Source of the DNA: Notamacropus eugenii
Taxonomy: Eukaryota; Chordata; Mammalia; Diprotodontia; Macropodidae
Direction of reading: 5' to 3'
Assembly: GCF_028372415.1 (NCBI RefSeq)
Contig: NC_092879.1
Span: 92,659,741-92,723,740 of the forward strand
DNA: 64,000 nt
Part shown: positions 1 to 11,327 of the stretch, in pieces
Numbering within the stretch: position 1 is the first letter of the stretch
Layout: each line of letters opens with the position of its first letter
Notes under the pieces: generated by a model
The model's database searches: none
The model's input: only the letters and a program-made list of their open reading frames with translations
What the model was told of the DNA's origin: nothing
Made by a program: the position numbers and the translations under genes

Positions 1-744
1 TCATATCTCCAACCTCAGTTTCTGGATTAGAAGTTGGTGCTTGAGTCTAACTGGAACTCCTTTGTTCAAGGATGGTGATCCTGAGTTCTGAGGCCCCACC
101 ACACCATCTGTAGGAATAGTGTGGCCTTATCTCCTGTTGTGGTTCAGGCTGAACTGTTTGACATGCAAATCTTCAGGGCTTCTTTTCACCTTGTTTGCAG
201 TTGGTCTTGAGCTTCATGGGTTAGGCCACCACTTTTTTTTTTTTAAAACAATGCTTTTTTTTCCCCCTGGAAAATCAGTTGCACTTAATTGGCATTGCAG
301 TCCAACTTTTCCGTGTTTCAGCTGTGATAGTTAACAGTTCCACACTTGGGCAAATATTTAGTTCCTAAATTTATATCCTGTTAGGAAAGGCATTTCAGTT
401 CTTCACAGATGAGATACTGAGATCCTGTTTGGCAATTCTCCTTGAAGCCCTGCGCATATATTTCTAAGTGAGAGCTTAATTATATACTTTCATTCATGTC
501 AGAAGTATATAATGGGTAGAAGCTGTTTAGGAAGTGGTAGGCTTTCACAGAAAGAACTATTCTATTTCATGTAAAACTTGTTTGGCTTTTTAAAAAAGGA
601 ATAGTTATTAAGGAGACAACAGAATTGAAGCATTTGTCTAAATTCAGGTCATTTTAAATTATGTCTAAAGTCTCAGAATTGATTTACAAGTTCAGAGGTT
701 GCAGTGGACAAGAAATAACTAAGTACTTGCCACCTCAGTTATTG
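1..744 (+). other. CENPI intron (upstream part); nothing further recognised
   Basis: AT-rich non-coding DNA with a T run near 231-244. I recognise no exon or repeat family. By position it is the intron before exon W1. Confidence 0.5.
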
Positions 745-1012
745 ATCAAAGTCTCCTGTGTGCTGGGCACTGTGCAAGAGCCTGAGGATACAAAAAGAAG
801 AGTCCCTGACCTCAGCGAGCTTACATTCTAACTGAGGGGACAAGTTAGCCTTGGAGAGGAGGGCCTTAGGAGGGTTGGAGTAGGGGACCAGGCAAGGTTT
901 TATTCTAAGAGGTGCAAATAAGGAGAGGGAGTTTTGCAGATGTGGAATGATGCCAGGACATGGAATATTGCGTGTGAAGGAATGCAAGAAGGCCACAGAG
1001 GAAGAAAGCAAG

Positions 1013-1205
1013 TAAGCATTTGTTAATCACTCACTGTTTACATTCTAGGCACTATGCTAAGTGCTTTACAAATATTCTGATCCTCACAACAATCTTCTGA
1101 CTAGGGGCTATTATTATCTGCATTTTATAGTTGAGGAAACTGAGGCAAAGAGATGTTAAGTGACTTGTCCTTGATCACATTGTCTGAAATGTAGAGTTCT
1201 TGCGG
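1013..1205 (-). mobile_element. MIR-like SINE, antisense, nested in L2
   Basis: It carries the antisense MIR hallmarks ctaagtgctttacaaatatt, tcctcacaacaatctt and gaggaaactgaggcaaag. L2 sequence resumes on both sides, so this SINE inserted later. Confidence 0.75.
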
Positions 1206-1270
1206 AGAAGTAATGTGGAAGAAGGCTGGAAAAGCAAGGTTAGACCAGGTTGTAAAGAATCTCAAATGCC

Positions 1271-1721
1271 GAGGGATAGGATCAAAAGAGAATAGAAGTA
1301 ATGGGGGACAGGAGAGGATGGAGGGAAATATAGTTAGTCCTATACAACACAACTATTATGGAAGTCATTTGCAAAACTACACAGATTTGGCCTATATTGA
1401 ATTGCTTGCCTTCCAAAGGGAAGGGGTGGAGAGGGAGGGAGGTAAAGAAGTTGGAACTCAAAGTGTTAAGATCAACTGTCGAGTAATGTTCTTGCCACTA
1501 GGAAATAAGAAATACAGGTAAAGGGGTATAGAAAGCTATCTGGCCCTACAGGACAAAAGAGAAGATGGAGACAAGGGCAGAGAGGGATGATAGAAGAGAG
1601 AGCAGATTGGTCATAGGGGCAATTAGAATGCTTGGTGTTTGGGGGGGGAGGGGATAAAAGGGGAGAAAATTTGTAACCCAAAATTTTGTGAAAATGAATG
1701 TTAAAAGTTAAATTAAAAAAA
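1271..1721 (+). mobile_element. Poly(A)-tailed retroposon inserted in L2, with 17-bp target-site duplication
   Basis: Identical 17-base copies of aaagaatctcaaatgcc lie at 1254-1270 and 1722-1738, and the host L2 is continuous across them. The insert ends in an A-rich tail. It resembles a non-autonomous marsupial retroposon, whose 3' end has gaaaatttgtaa and a gaatgttaaaa motif, probably moved by L1. I see no coding capacity. The family name is not established here. Confidence 0.85.
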
Positions 1722-2835
1722 AAAGAATCTCAAATGCCAAACCAGAGTTTATAGTTGATCCTTTATGTAATAGGGATCCTCTTTGAAGAGGGTTGTAATG
1801 TGACAGCTATGGGGAGGATGAATTGGAGAGAGGAGACTCCTAATGGAGACTAATTAGAGGCTCCTTCAGTAGCTCAGGTAAGAGGTGATAAGGACCTTTG
1901 GGGGCAGGGTGGCTGTGTGAGAGGAAAGAAGGAATTGCGTGTAAGAGATGTGGTAGAGGTGCAAATGATAAGATGTGACAGCAGATGGGATATATGGGAT
2001 CATATGAGTGAGGGGTCTGGGATGACACCGTGGTCAAAAGCCACGGTGGTGGAAGGAGGATGGTGGTGTTCTCAACAATCATAGGAGAAGGTGGAGGGAG
2101 AAGATGAGTTCTCTTTTGGGCATGTTGAGTTCACATCATCCAATAGGCAGTTGGCATTATGGGATCGGAGCTCAGGGGAGAGACAAGGGTGGGATGTATG
2201 GGTCTGAGAATCATCTGCACCGATGTGATTTGAGACCACGTGAGCTGATGAGGTAGTCATGTTACAGTGCAGACAGATAAGAGGGCCCAGGAAGGCACCA
2301 TGGGGCATATCCACAGTCAGTGAGGGTAGGAGAATTGGGAGAGAGCAGTGGCGCTGTAAGCCAAGGAAGAGAGGGTGGTCAGCAGTGTTAAATGCTATGA
2401 GATCAGAAAAGATTGGAACTGAGAAAAGGCCACAGTACTTGTCAACTAAGTACTTGTTAGTAACTTTAGAGAATGCAGTCTCAGTTGAATGATGATGTCA
2501 CTGTAAGAGGTTGAGACAAGAACAACAAAAGCGTTTGGCAGAGAAGAGAGAACCATAGGACAGGAGCTGTTGAGGGCCTTTTAAGGATGGGAGAGACCTG
2601 GGTGTACTTGTAGACTGCAGGCAAGAAGCAGTAGCTAGGCTGAGCAGGAAGATTAGGACGTGAGCCAAAGTGATTGTGGGGCCATCTGCTGGAAGGGGCT
2701 GAGGGCCCAGCAGAGGGCTCTCTGGTTATCAGGGGTGGGAGATGGTACTGAGATGTGAAGAAGGACCTCCTAGGGGAATGGCCTAGATTTTCTCAGTCAA
2801 GTTTGAGGTGAGGTACTAGGAGGAGGCTGGAGAGA

Positions 2836-3256
2836 AGAGGTTTATAAACTTACTAATAGGTTGCCCAACATCGGTTGTGCAGAATCACAATTGAGTCGTT
2901 TGTTGTTGCTTGGTAGCCCCCTCCCCCCCCCCCCCCACTGTCCATTTGTGGCTTCCAGTGAGTCCTCATCATATGAACACTGAAGTTGAGGTAGAATAAG
3001 ACTATCCCCAATGTAGTAGAGGTGCCTTCTTTTGCCATCGAATTATATATCAGATTATGATGCAACCCTTGGCTCGGCCAACTACTGTCCCTTATCCTTG
3101 TTTTGCAACTTCCCTCCCAACTTCAGCTGTGCTCATCGTCGCCTGCCCACGCCCACCATGCCCCTTTTCCTTTCTTCCTTCAGGGAGTTTAAAAGCTCAG
3201 GTCAAAGATGTGATGGGGGGGTTCAGTCACCTTTTGTTCTTACTCTCTCTTCACAG
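2836..3256 (+). other. Intron remainder with C homopolymer
   Basis: A 14-base C run lies at 2923-2936. The rest is unremarkable until the polypyrimidine tract and acceptor of exon W1. No earlier CENPI exon is readable here. Confidence 0.6.
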
Positions 3257-3305
3257 AGTTGTTACGTCTGTCACTTACTGTATCTGTTGACCAAGAAGGA
3301 GAATG
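3257..3305 (+). CDS. CENPI: CENPI exon W1 (first visible)
   Basis: The exon follows the acceptor tract ending ctctcttcacag and ends before gtgagc. It encodes SCYVCHLLYLLTKKEN and leaves one base for the next codon (phase 0 in, phase 1 out). Human CENPI has the nearly identical block PYVCHLLYLLTKKEN around residues 190-205. I found no earlier CENPI exon between 1 and 3256. Confidence 0.93.
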
Positions 3306-6065
3306 GTGAGCATTCTTACTCTGCATGTTATGAGACTTGGAGAATTATATGGTGCTACTATTCTGCTTCATGGCGAGAGCTCCTGATGGCAGTTTCTTGC
3401 TGCTTTGTCTGGGAGCAGGGTCTCGGGGGCATCACGGAGCATTAGAGCCCTCTACCCATGGCCTGGCCTGTAGGATGAGGTGGAATGAACTGACTCTCCT
3501 AGAGAAGGGGTTGGGCACTTGCTTATATTTTGACTTTATTCTTATCCCACAATGCCTGACCCATCTTTGCTCGGTTTGCTTTCTCTAGTCAAACCCTTTC
3601 GTGTGAGGAGATTGCTTCAATTCCAGGACAAGGTGGTGAGTAGGCTCAAGGCCAGCCAGGGAAATGTTCGTTAGGTAAGAACGTGCGCCACCTTAGCTGT
3701 CATGTGATAGTATATTTTAACGAATACTAAATGAGCAGAATGTTTCTGAGCACTGACTCTAGACAGTAAGTAACACTGGCCCCTGTACTGCTAAATTCTT
3801 ACTCCATTAAAACTGCTTGAGCCCAAGAGACAGTACCATTTGCACATAAACATTTTGATTTATTAATGACAGTGCTTGCATTATCAAGGTTACCGTGGCA
3901 GAGGGCATAAGCTATTTTCAGGTCTGTGCATGAGGACTTCAACAGCAAATGCAGAGTGTCCCAAAAGTCTTAGTGTTACAGCTGCAAACTGAACTTAGCA
4001 ACTCCCATGTGCCAGGCATGGTGCTAGGTCTCATGGAGACCAAGCCAGAAGCAAAACCCTCCCAGATCTCAAGGAACTTGCATTCTGTTGGCGGGTGTGC
4101 CATTGGTTGGTTGGTCAGTTAGTTGGCTGTTGTCCTTTGTTCTCAAAGAGGACCAGAATGACATCACTATGCCAGAGTCAAGTTACAGCGTGTCTGACTG
4201 TGGCTGGTCAGCCCAAAGCAAGCTCAGAATGCTCTACCACAGGTCTGGCACAAATAGCCCATGTGAACATTTGGGGTGGCTTCTCTAACTTGGCGCATTT
4301 TGCATTTCTTTTCATGCACTTCCATTCTGTACCTTCTCTGATGAGCACACATTCTGATTGTGTGACAAGGGAGACACTGGCACAGCACTGCCCAGCATGG
4401 GTACAGTGTATGCACAGGGAAATGTGTACAAGGTGGTTTGAGCAGAGAGATCAGGGAAGGCTTCAGGAAGCTGATAGATGACTTTGGAGCTGAGCCTTGA
4501 AGTGGGGAGAGGAGGTGGAGGCTGCTCAGAGGTCACCTGCTGTCTGATACAGATGCCAGTTACTGTTATACTTACAAGTACTGTGAGGTAGAGAGTCTTA
4601 ATAGTATCATTCCCATTTACAGATGATGAAGTGGTAGCTCAGGAAGGTGGAGTCATCTGTTCCAAGGCCCACAGCATGGAAGTGTCCAGGCCTAAGCTGG
4701 TCTCATGACACCAAGGCCAGTGATGCTGCCCCTCCCTGCCAGGGGTCACCAGCTTGTGCTGTACTGTCGCCATTGAAGGCTTAATGCTGTTTTAATTGAA
4801 TGAGTATTTTCACAACAAAATTTCTAAGTTCCAACTGCTGGCCCACATATTTTAACAGTATTCAATTCAATAGATTTGCTATCTATATTAAAACAATTTG
4901 AATGCTCTTTCAATTTGCTTGAATGGGATATGATATTTCAGAATAATCAGATGTGTCAGAGGTACAGTTGTCAAGCATTAGTAGCTTATCATTCTATAAT
5001 CATTATAGATTTAGTTAAAACCAGAGTCTTCACTAAATGTAAACTAGTGCTTTGCACTGGTGAGGCATTTGCCAGTGAAGCTGTCTGTAATTGTTATCCT
5101 GGGATGTGACTATTTCCTCCACCCTCTTCCCAACTTTTGTTTCTCCTTTGGCATCTAAATGAGGAGTGGGGAAGGGCTGTACCCTGAGTGTGTTGCCAGT
5201 GAGATCATGGCAGAGAGGCCTTGGGAGATGGTGTCTCAAAGAATCTCAGTGAACACACGCTGTTGCTGCACTTTGGCACAGGGCCTTGCCATGCTACGAG
5301 TTCCCACACCAACAGAATCAGATCTAGACTAAAATAGGTATGAGTGGAAAGTTAGGAGGGGGATGTCTGGGTCAGAGCCCAGGTTTGACTACTTAGCAGC
5401 TCTAGGACTTGGAGCAAATCATGCTGCTTTCCTGAGTCTCCGTCCCTTCCTCTGTGACATGAAGATTCTTGCCCAGCTCATCTCCCGGGGTTACTGGGAG
5501 GAAAGGTCTTTGTAAATCGGAAAGTCCTTTATCAGTACACTTCCGCTGTGGGCCCTCTTCACTTCTCCCTCTATCCTACTTCACTGGGTGACCTCCTCAG
5601 CTCCTGAGGAGGATTCACCAGTCTCCCTGGCCTACCCTCACCTCCCAGCTGACCTCTCATCTTGCATCTCCAGCTGCCTTTCAGACATTCTGAACTGGAT
5701 GTCTAGTAGACATTTTAAACTCAGTATGTCCAAAACCATATTCATTATCTTTCCCCCCAAACTCTGCCTTATCCCTTGCCTTCCCTGTTACTATGGAGAA
5801 CACCAGCATCCTCCCAGTCCCTCCCATTCACAACCTCTGTTTCATCCCAAACCTCTCTTCCCAGACCTGTTGATTTCACCTTTGTGACATTCTTGAATAT
5901 GCCCCTTTGTCTCTTCTGATCATGGAGCAGGCCTCATCACCTCACTCCAGGAGCATTGCAAGATTATGCAAATTATTGCTAGTCTGCTTGCTTCAAGTCT
6001 CTCCCCGTTCTAATCCATCCTCCATTCAGCCAACAAAGTGATTTTCCTACAGTACAGGACCAGTT

Positions 6066-6142
<77 letters not shown>

Positions 6143-9100
6143 CTCAGTAAACTCCAGTGGCTCCCTGTTGCCTCCAGGATCAAATACAAAATCCTCTACT
6201 TTACCTTTAGAGCCCTTCTATCTTTTCCTTCCCCACTGGCCTTCAATCTTCTTACTTCTTGCCATGTTGCTTTTGCATCCAGTCACACTGACCTCTCTAC
6301 TGTTCTACAAACAAGACCCTCTGTGTCTACACTCTGAGCATTTTCTCTAGCCGTCCCCCATGCCTGGAATGTGCTCCCTTCTCACATCTACTTCCTCGCT
6401 TCTTTGACTTCCTTCAAGTCCCAACTAAAATCCTATGTTCTAAGAGAAGTCTTTCCTGACCCTCTTAATTCTAGTGCCTTCCCTCTGTTAATTGTGTTCT
6501 GTTTATCCTGTAAGCAGCTTCTTTGTACAGATCTGCTTATTGTCTTCCCCAATGGGCCATGGGCTCCTCTTTTTGTATCCTCAGCTCTCAGCACAGGGTC
6601 TGGCACATAGTAGGTATTGAATAAATGTTTATTGACTAGCTAATTGGTAGTGGCAGGGGTGCTAGGAGTGGCTCCTAATTGTTAGGCCAAAAGCAAGGGC
6701 AGAGAGAATGGACAGAAAAAGGAGGTAGATAATGAGGAAAGGACATAGTAAAGAAGTCTATGCATTAGAAATACCATTACCAGTTGCCTCAGTGTCACAA
6801 GTTGCATGCCCTGGGCTTAGCTGGGGACTTTATCTAAACCTCCTGCTGGTCATTCTTTGTTTTCTTCTGTCACCTTCAACTGGGCAGCAATGTTAGCACC
6901 TGCTTGGCTGTGCCACATCTGGGGCCATTTTATGTCAGTTTTCTCTTATTTCTGACATCCTTTTCAGGGTGCGCACCTTACTGGGCACTGAATTAAAAAG
7001 TCTTATTGCATTGCAGGGACCGCATCCTTATCTCCAGGCCTTGTTGTCATTGTATAGGTCCTTTTGCCCTGAGTTGATTACCATTTCTTTCTCTCCAAAA
7101 AGGAAGGTAAGGAACTAAGGGAATGCTCTGTGTCTGTATCAAGGTTGAGATCTGGGTTCTTTGGATTCAAGAATTGTCAAAATATAATAGTATTAGAATT
7201 TTAATGGTATTGGAATTGTGTAGTTTTTAGAAAGTGTTTGGAGATTTACAAATCCGTAAGATTCATTTGAGAAGAGTCTTAATTACTTAATGGGAAGAAT
7301 ACATTTGTTATAGAAAATAGAGGCAGGAAAAATGCTTTTTAGTAGATTTATGGGAACTTAGGAAGTTTGCTAATTATTTCAGTTTAGGCAGTTTTAGGAT
7401 CTGTGCCTCCCTGCCTTCTACAGTTGTTAGTCATAAACCTAATGAACGTCTTAATTTACAGTCCTACTTTAAGACGACGGATAGCGTCTGGCAGGCAGCT
7501 GTCTATCTTGTGAAGCAGAGAAATCAGAAATCCCCATTATCATTTGTGAACCCGACTACCATTTGTGGTACATTTGATAGCCATCGTGGAAAAAAGGTAA
7601 GCGTCTGCAACCCAAGGGATGTGGAGCCTTCTTTCTAAGCCAACGCTTCGGAAGATGAGGCTTATTTCAGTGGTTTTTCTAATATTGTTTATCTGATATT
7701 TCGTCAAAGCCCCCTAAAAGACCATGAACTGAGCCACTTTCATCCTGGTTTTTGTGTTTCAAGTTTGGGGCTGATCAGACTCAATGAAAGGATTGTGGGT
7801 TGTTGTCTTTCTGCTCAGAAATGGAATTCTGGCTGCATTATCCCAGTGCCCACCAGTAGTTACATCTGTGAGGAAGAGCAGGACGAGGAAGGCACCAGCC
7901 TGAATGTGATACTCAGTGAGCAGAAGTCCTTTCCCTTAGAGCAGCTCCACACATTCTCCCAGCTCTTGGAGAACATCCAGGACATTCAGGTGAGTGAGGA
8001 GGCCCTGCCTGCCTGCCAAGCCCTTTGGCTGTTCACTTTTCCCCAGGGCCTCTACCCGTTCATAGACTTAACTGAACTTTTCTTGCAGCTTCCATCCCAG
8101 ATGTGCTCAGTGCTCAGGAGCCCTCCATTACTGCACTATCTGAACTGTATCCAAGATGAGACCATCTCGCTGCGGCTTTATTACTGGATGAATGAAGCAT
8201 TAAAAGGAGGTAAGAAAGAAAAAAACCCAGAGCCCTGGAAGAGAGGATGCTAGGCAGGCCATGCTTCCCAGCTGGCTGTTCTTTCCTGATACCTGACCGT
8301 CCACTGGAGTTTCAGCCCTAAGCCTAGTACCAGCTGAGCTGCGCCCACCAAGAGCCTGTGATGCTTAGTGTTCCTGCCACCCCAGACTTTTTGTGTTGGG
8401 GCACTGAGTGTTTGCATTTGAGTTTTTCCTTTGGGGAGCTTTCCTTCTGTAACCAGATGCCTCGTTTGTGATCTCCTGTTCTAGGATGTACTTGGTATAG
8501 GTTCGGTAATCACATGTCTGAAAAAGAGTTCAGGAACTTTCTGGACATTATCATCAGCGCACAGTGTTTCTTACAGGTGAGAACTGACTTCTTTCTGGAG
8601 TCTTGCAGCTTTTCCAGATGTTATTGGTTTTCTGTTTTTTTAAGTTCTTTTTTAAGTTCTGTGGCATTTTTTTTATACACAGTAAATATTATATTCCTAT
8701 GTGATTTGTTACTATAGAGTTTTCTTAAGACAGATGACTGTATTCTAGGCAATAATCTAATGATGTATGTGTATGCACACATGTATAATGTATGTGTGTA
8801 TTTTCATTTCATATTTTCAAATACTTTGGATTAAAATAATGATCAGTGCTGTGGGAATAAACACAAAATTCTCGGTGTAACTAATACAGACTTGCTTGTT
8901 AGTAGAGGAATCATATGTCTTTAGCATCAGTGTAGCGCTTTCTCTTTTTAAAGTACCATAGTTTTTTAATAATCAGAAAAGAGCTATTTACTCAGCCTTA
9001 AATAAATGTAATTTGTTATAATTACCCCTGGACTACGTCTAATTAGAAGATTTTTTTCAAAGAGTTGGCCTTAAAAAAGGCCAAAATACTATGAAGTAGG

Positions 9101-11261
9101 GATTTGGTAGAGCAGTTGGGTGGCACTGTAGTGGATAGTATGCCAGGCTGGAGTTGGGAAGACTCTCCTTCCTGAGTTCAAATCCAGCCTCAGACACTTA
9201 CTGGCTGTGTGACCCTGAGCAAGTCACTTAACCTTGTTTGCCTCGGTTTCCTCATCTGTAAAATGAGGACATGGCAAACCACTCTAGTATCTTTGCCAAG
9301 AAACCCCAGATGGGGTCACAAAGAGTTGGACACAGTTGAAAAACCACTAAATAACAACAAGGATTTGGTAAGGGAATTGTGAAAGTGAGATGAACCATTC
9401 AGTCAGCAGATACTTCAGTGTTTTTTTTAAAGTGTTTTCAGGCCAAGTGGCATTGTGCCTTAGGAGACAGAGATCCGTCTTTGAAGCCAGCATGACAGAA
9501 GGTTTGAGGCCTGCCTCTGGTAAATAGTGGCCACATGACCCTGAACAAGTCACCTAACTTCTCCACACTCCAGGCAACTCTGTAGGTCTTGACATTGCAG
9601 AGAAAGTGGGGATTTGCACTGGCAAGAGGGAGGAGTTTCTTCACCAGGGCATTATCTAGATCCAGGGCAGCCTAGTTATAGTCCTGATCTTTTTCTTCCT
9701 GGGACCTTGGGGATACAAATAGGAAGAATGAAACAAGTCCTCCTCTATCCCTGGGCAGCTGGGGATGCTACAGTATGCTAGATCTAGAATTAGGAAGACC
9801 TGAGTTCAGATCTGGCCTCACATACTTCTAGGTATGGGATCTTGGGCAAGTTACTTCACCGCTTTCTGACTCCGTTTCCTCAATTGTAAAATAGGGATCG
9901 TAAAGGGTGGTTGTGAGGACCAGACAAGAGCACACTTGTAAAGTGCTTAGCACAGGCCCAGCATGTAGCAAGGGCTGAATAAATCCTTATTTCCTTCTCT
10001 ACCCTCAGGGGGCAACAATGGCCATATCTCAGTATAATTGTAGAGCAAATACAAGGGGGCAGGGCACCAGAAGTAATGATGGGTTGGAGACTTCTGACTT
10101 AGCTAAGAGCATCTATTCGAGGCATGGAGGGCTCTTGGGAACATTTCGTTTGCAGGTAAAGTTACTTTACAGGAACTTGAAAGTATTAAGTTATGTTTAC
10201 TTTGTAAGTATTCTCTAGTTGAGGTTTTTCGCTAGAGGTGATCCAGACTGGCCTCTTCCCCTTCCACTTGATTTGAATTAAGGAAATGTGATGTGCTAGG
10301 CTTTCTAGTCTTTTGAAGAAGCTTTGGGGTTCCCTGGGGGCTACCCCAAACAGAACTGATGGGGCAGTAGAGCTGAATACAGGAGTTCTTTTATTATAGG
10401 ATCACACAATGCCAGAGTTGCAAGGGAGCTTAGCAGCCATCTCATCCAAGCCGTCCAGGAGGGGATAGATACCATGGGCTCAGAGGATGATGGGGGACTG
10501 CCAGGATTCACTGTCTGGGAGGCATTGCACAAGGCTGGTGCATGAGCTGGTCTTTAGGTGTATAATTACAGGGCCAAGTTCACTACAAAGGCAAGGCAAG
10601 ATTTCTTTGCCAGGCAAGTTTTCTTATAAAGTTAACCATAAACAAAGACAGACATACAAAAGGAGAAGTCAAATCCTGAATAAAACTCTTAGCATTAAAC
10701 AAATACGACTAAAGAAATGAGTGAAGCCAGCCTTCCTGGCCCTGTCCAAATCCAGCTGAAATTCTGCCATCTTTGGCCTTTTCTTTTTCTCATCAAGCAG
10801 AGCTGTCTCCTTCAGGGTGGGCAGTTCTGCCCACTAGTTAGTGTTTGTGCTCCAAGAGGGTCTGACCTTTGATTATGTTACATGCAGGAGGGCTTTCCTT
10901 CCAGTGAGGTGTTCCTATATAAGAGCCTGCCTTTATGGGATGGTATCTCCTGTCAAACAGAGTACCTGCAGCTTCTCAGCTGGATTCCTCTGGGAAATTT
11001 CTCTGGTAGGTAACAAGAAAATAGGCTCCCCTTGGAGGAAAATGCCCAGTGAGATCTACAGAAAGGTGACTAACCTTTTGAATGCTTTTTCTTTAGAAAT
11101 CAGGCCACTTCTCTGGGACTCCCTGACCCAGCTCTTCTTTACAACATCTGTGTATCATAAGGTAAAATGATGAACTTTTCTATGTGGGCTTATTGCCACT
11201 CACATGGGGTTCCAAGTCGAGGTTGCCTTGCAGTAGAGATGATGCCTGTGTCCAAAACATT

Positions 11262-11327
<66 letters not shown>

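Larger units (their letters stand above)
745..2835 (-). mobile_element. L2 LINE, antisense, interrupted by two later insertions
   Basis: The antisense L2 3' end begins with tgtgctgggcactgtgc and continues through the ORF2 region. Read on the minus strand near 2210-2250, a reverse-transcriptase-like GADDSQTHTSHPCLSPEL is visible, where L2 usually has YADD. The element is split by a MIR-like SINE (1013-1205) and by a retroposon (1271-1721). It is old and has many stops. Confidence 0.85.

Noticed and set aside
745..2835. Purine-rich minus-strand frames considered as a host gene
   Set aside because: They match L2 ORF2 (ADDSQ...LSPEL) and are interrupted by stops and nested insertions.
4224..4415. 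Minus-strand frame with CxxC finger that could look like a zinc-finger gene
   Set aside because: The same sequence occurs in opposite orientation at 39.8-40.0 kb and matches a LINE C-terminus, so it is a repeat.
6038..6337. 99-codon frame with a His-Thr repeat
   Set aside because: The repeat is the (CA)n microsatellite inside L2; the rest is L2 sequence.
7765..7818. ATG at 7765 as an alternative CENPI start
   Set aside because: The residues before KWNS match nothing in CENPI, and a good acceptor ends at 7818, so this part is intron.
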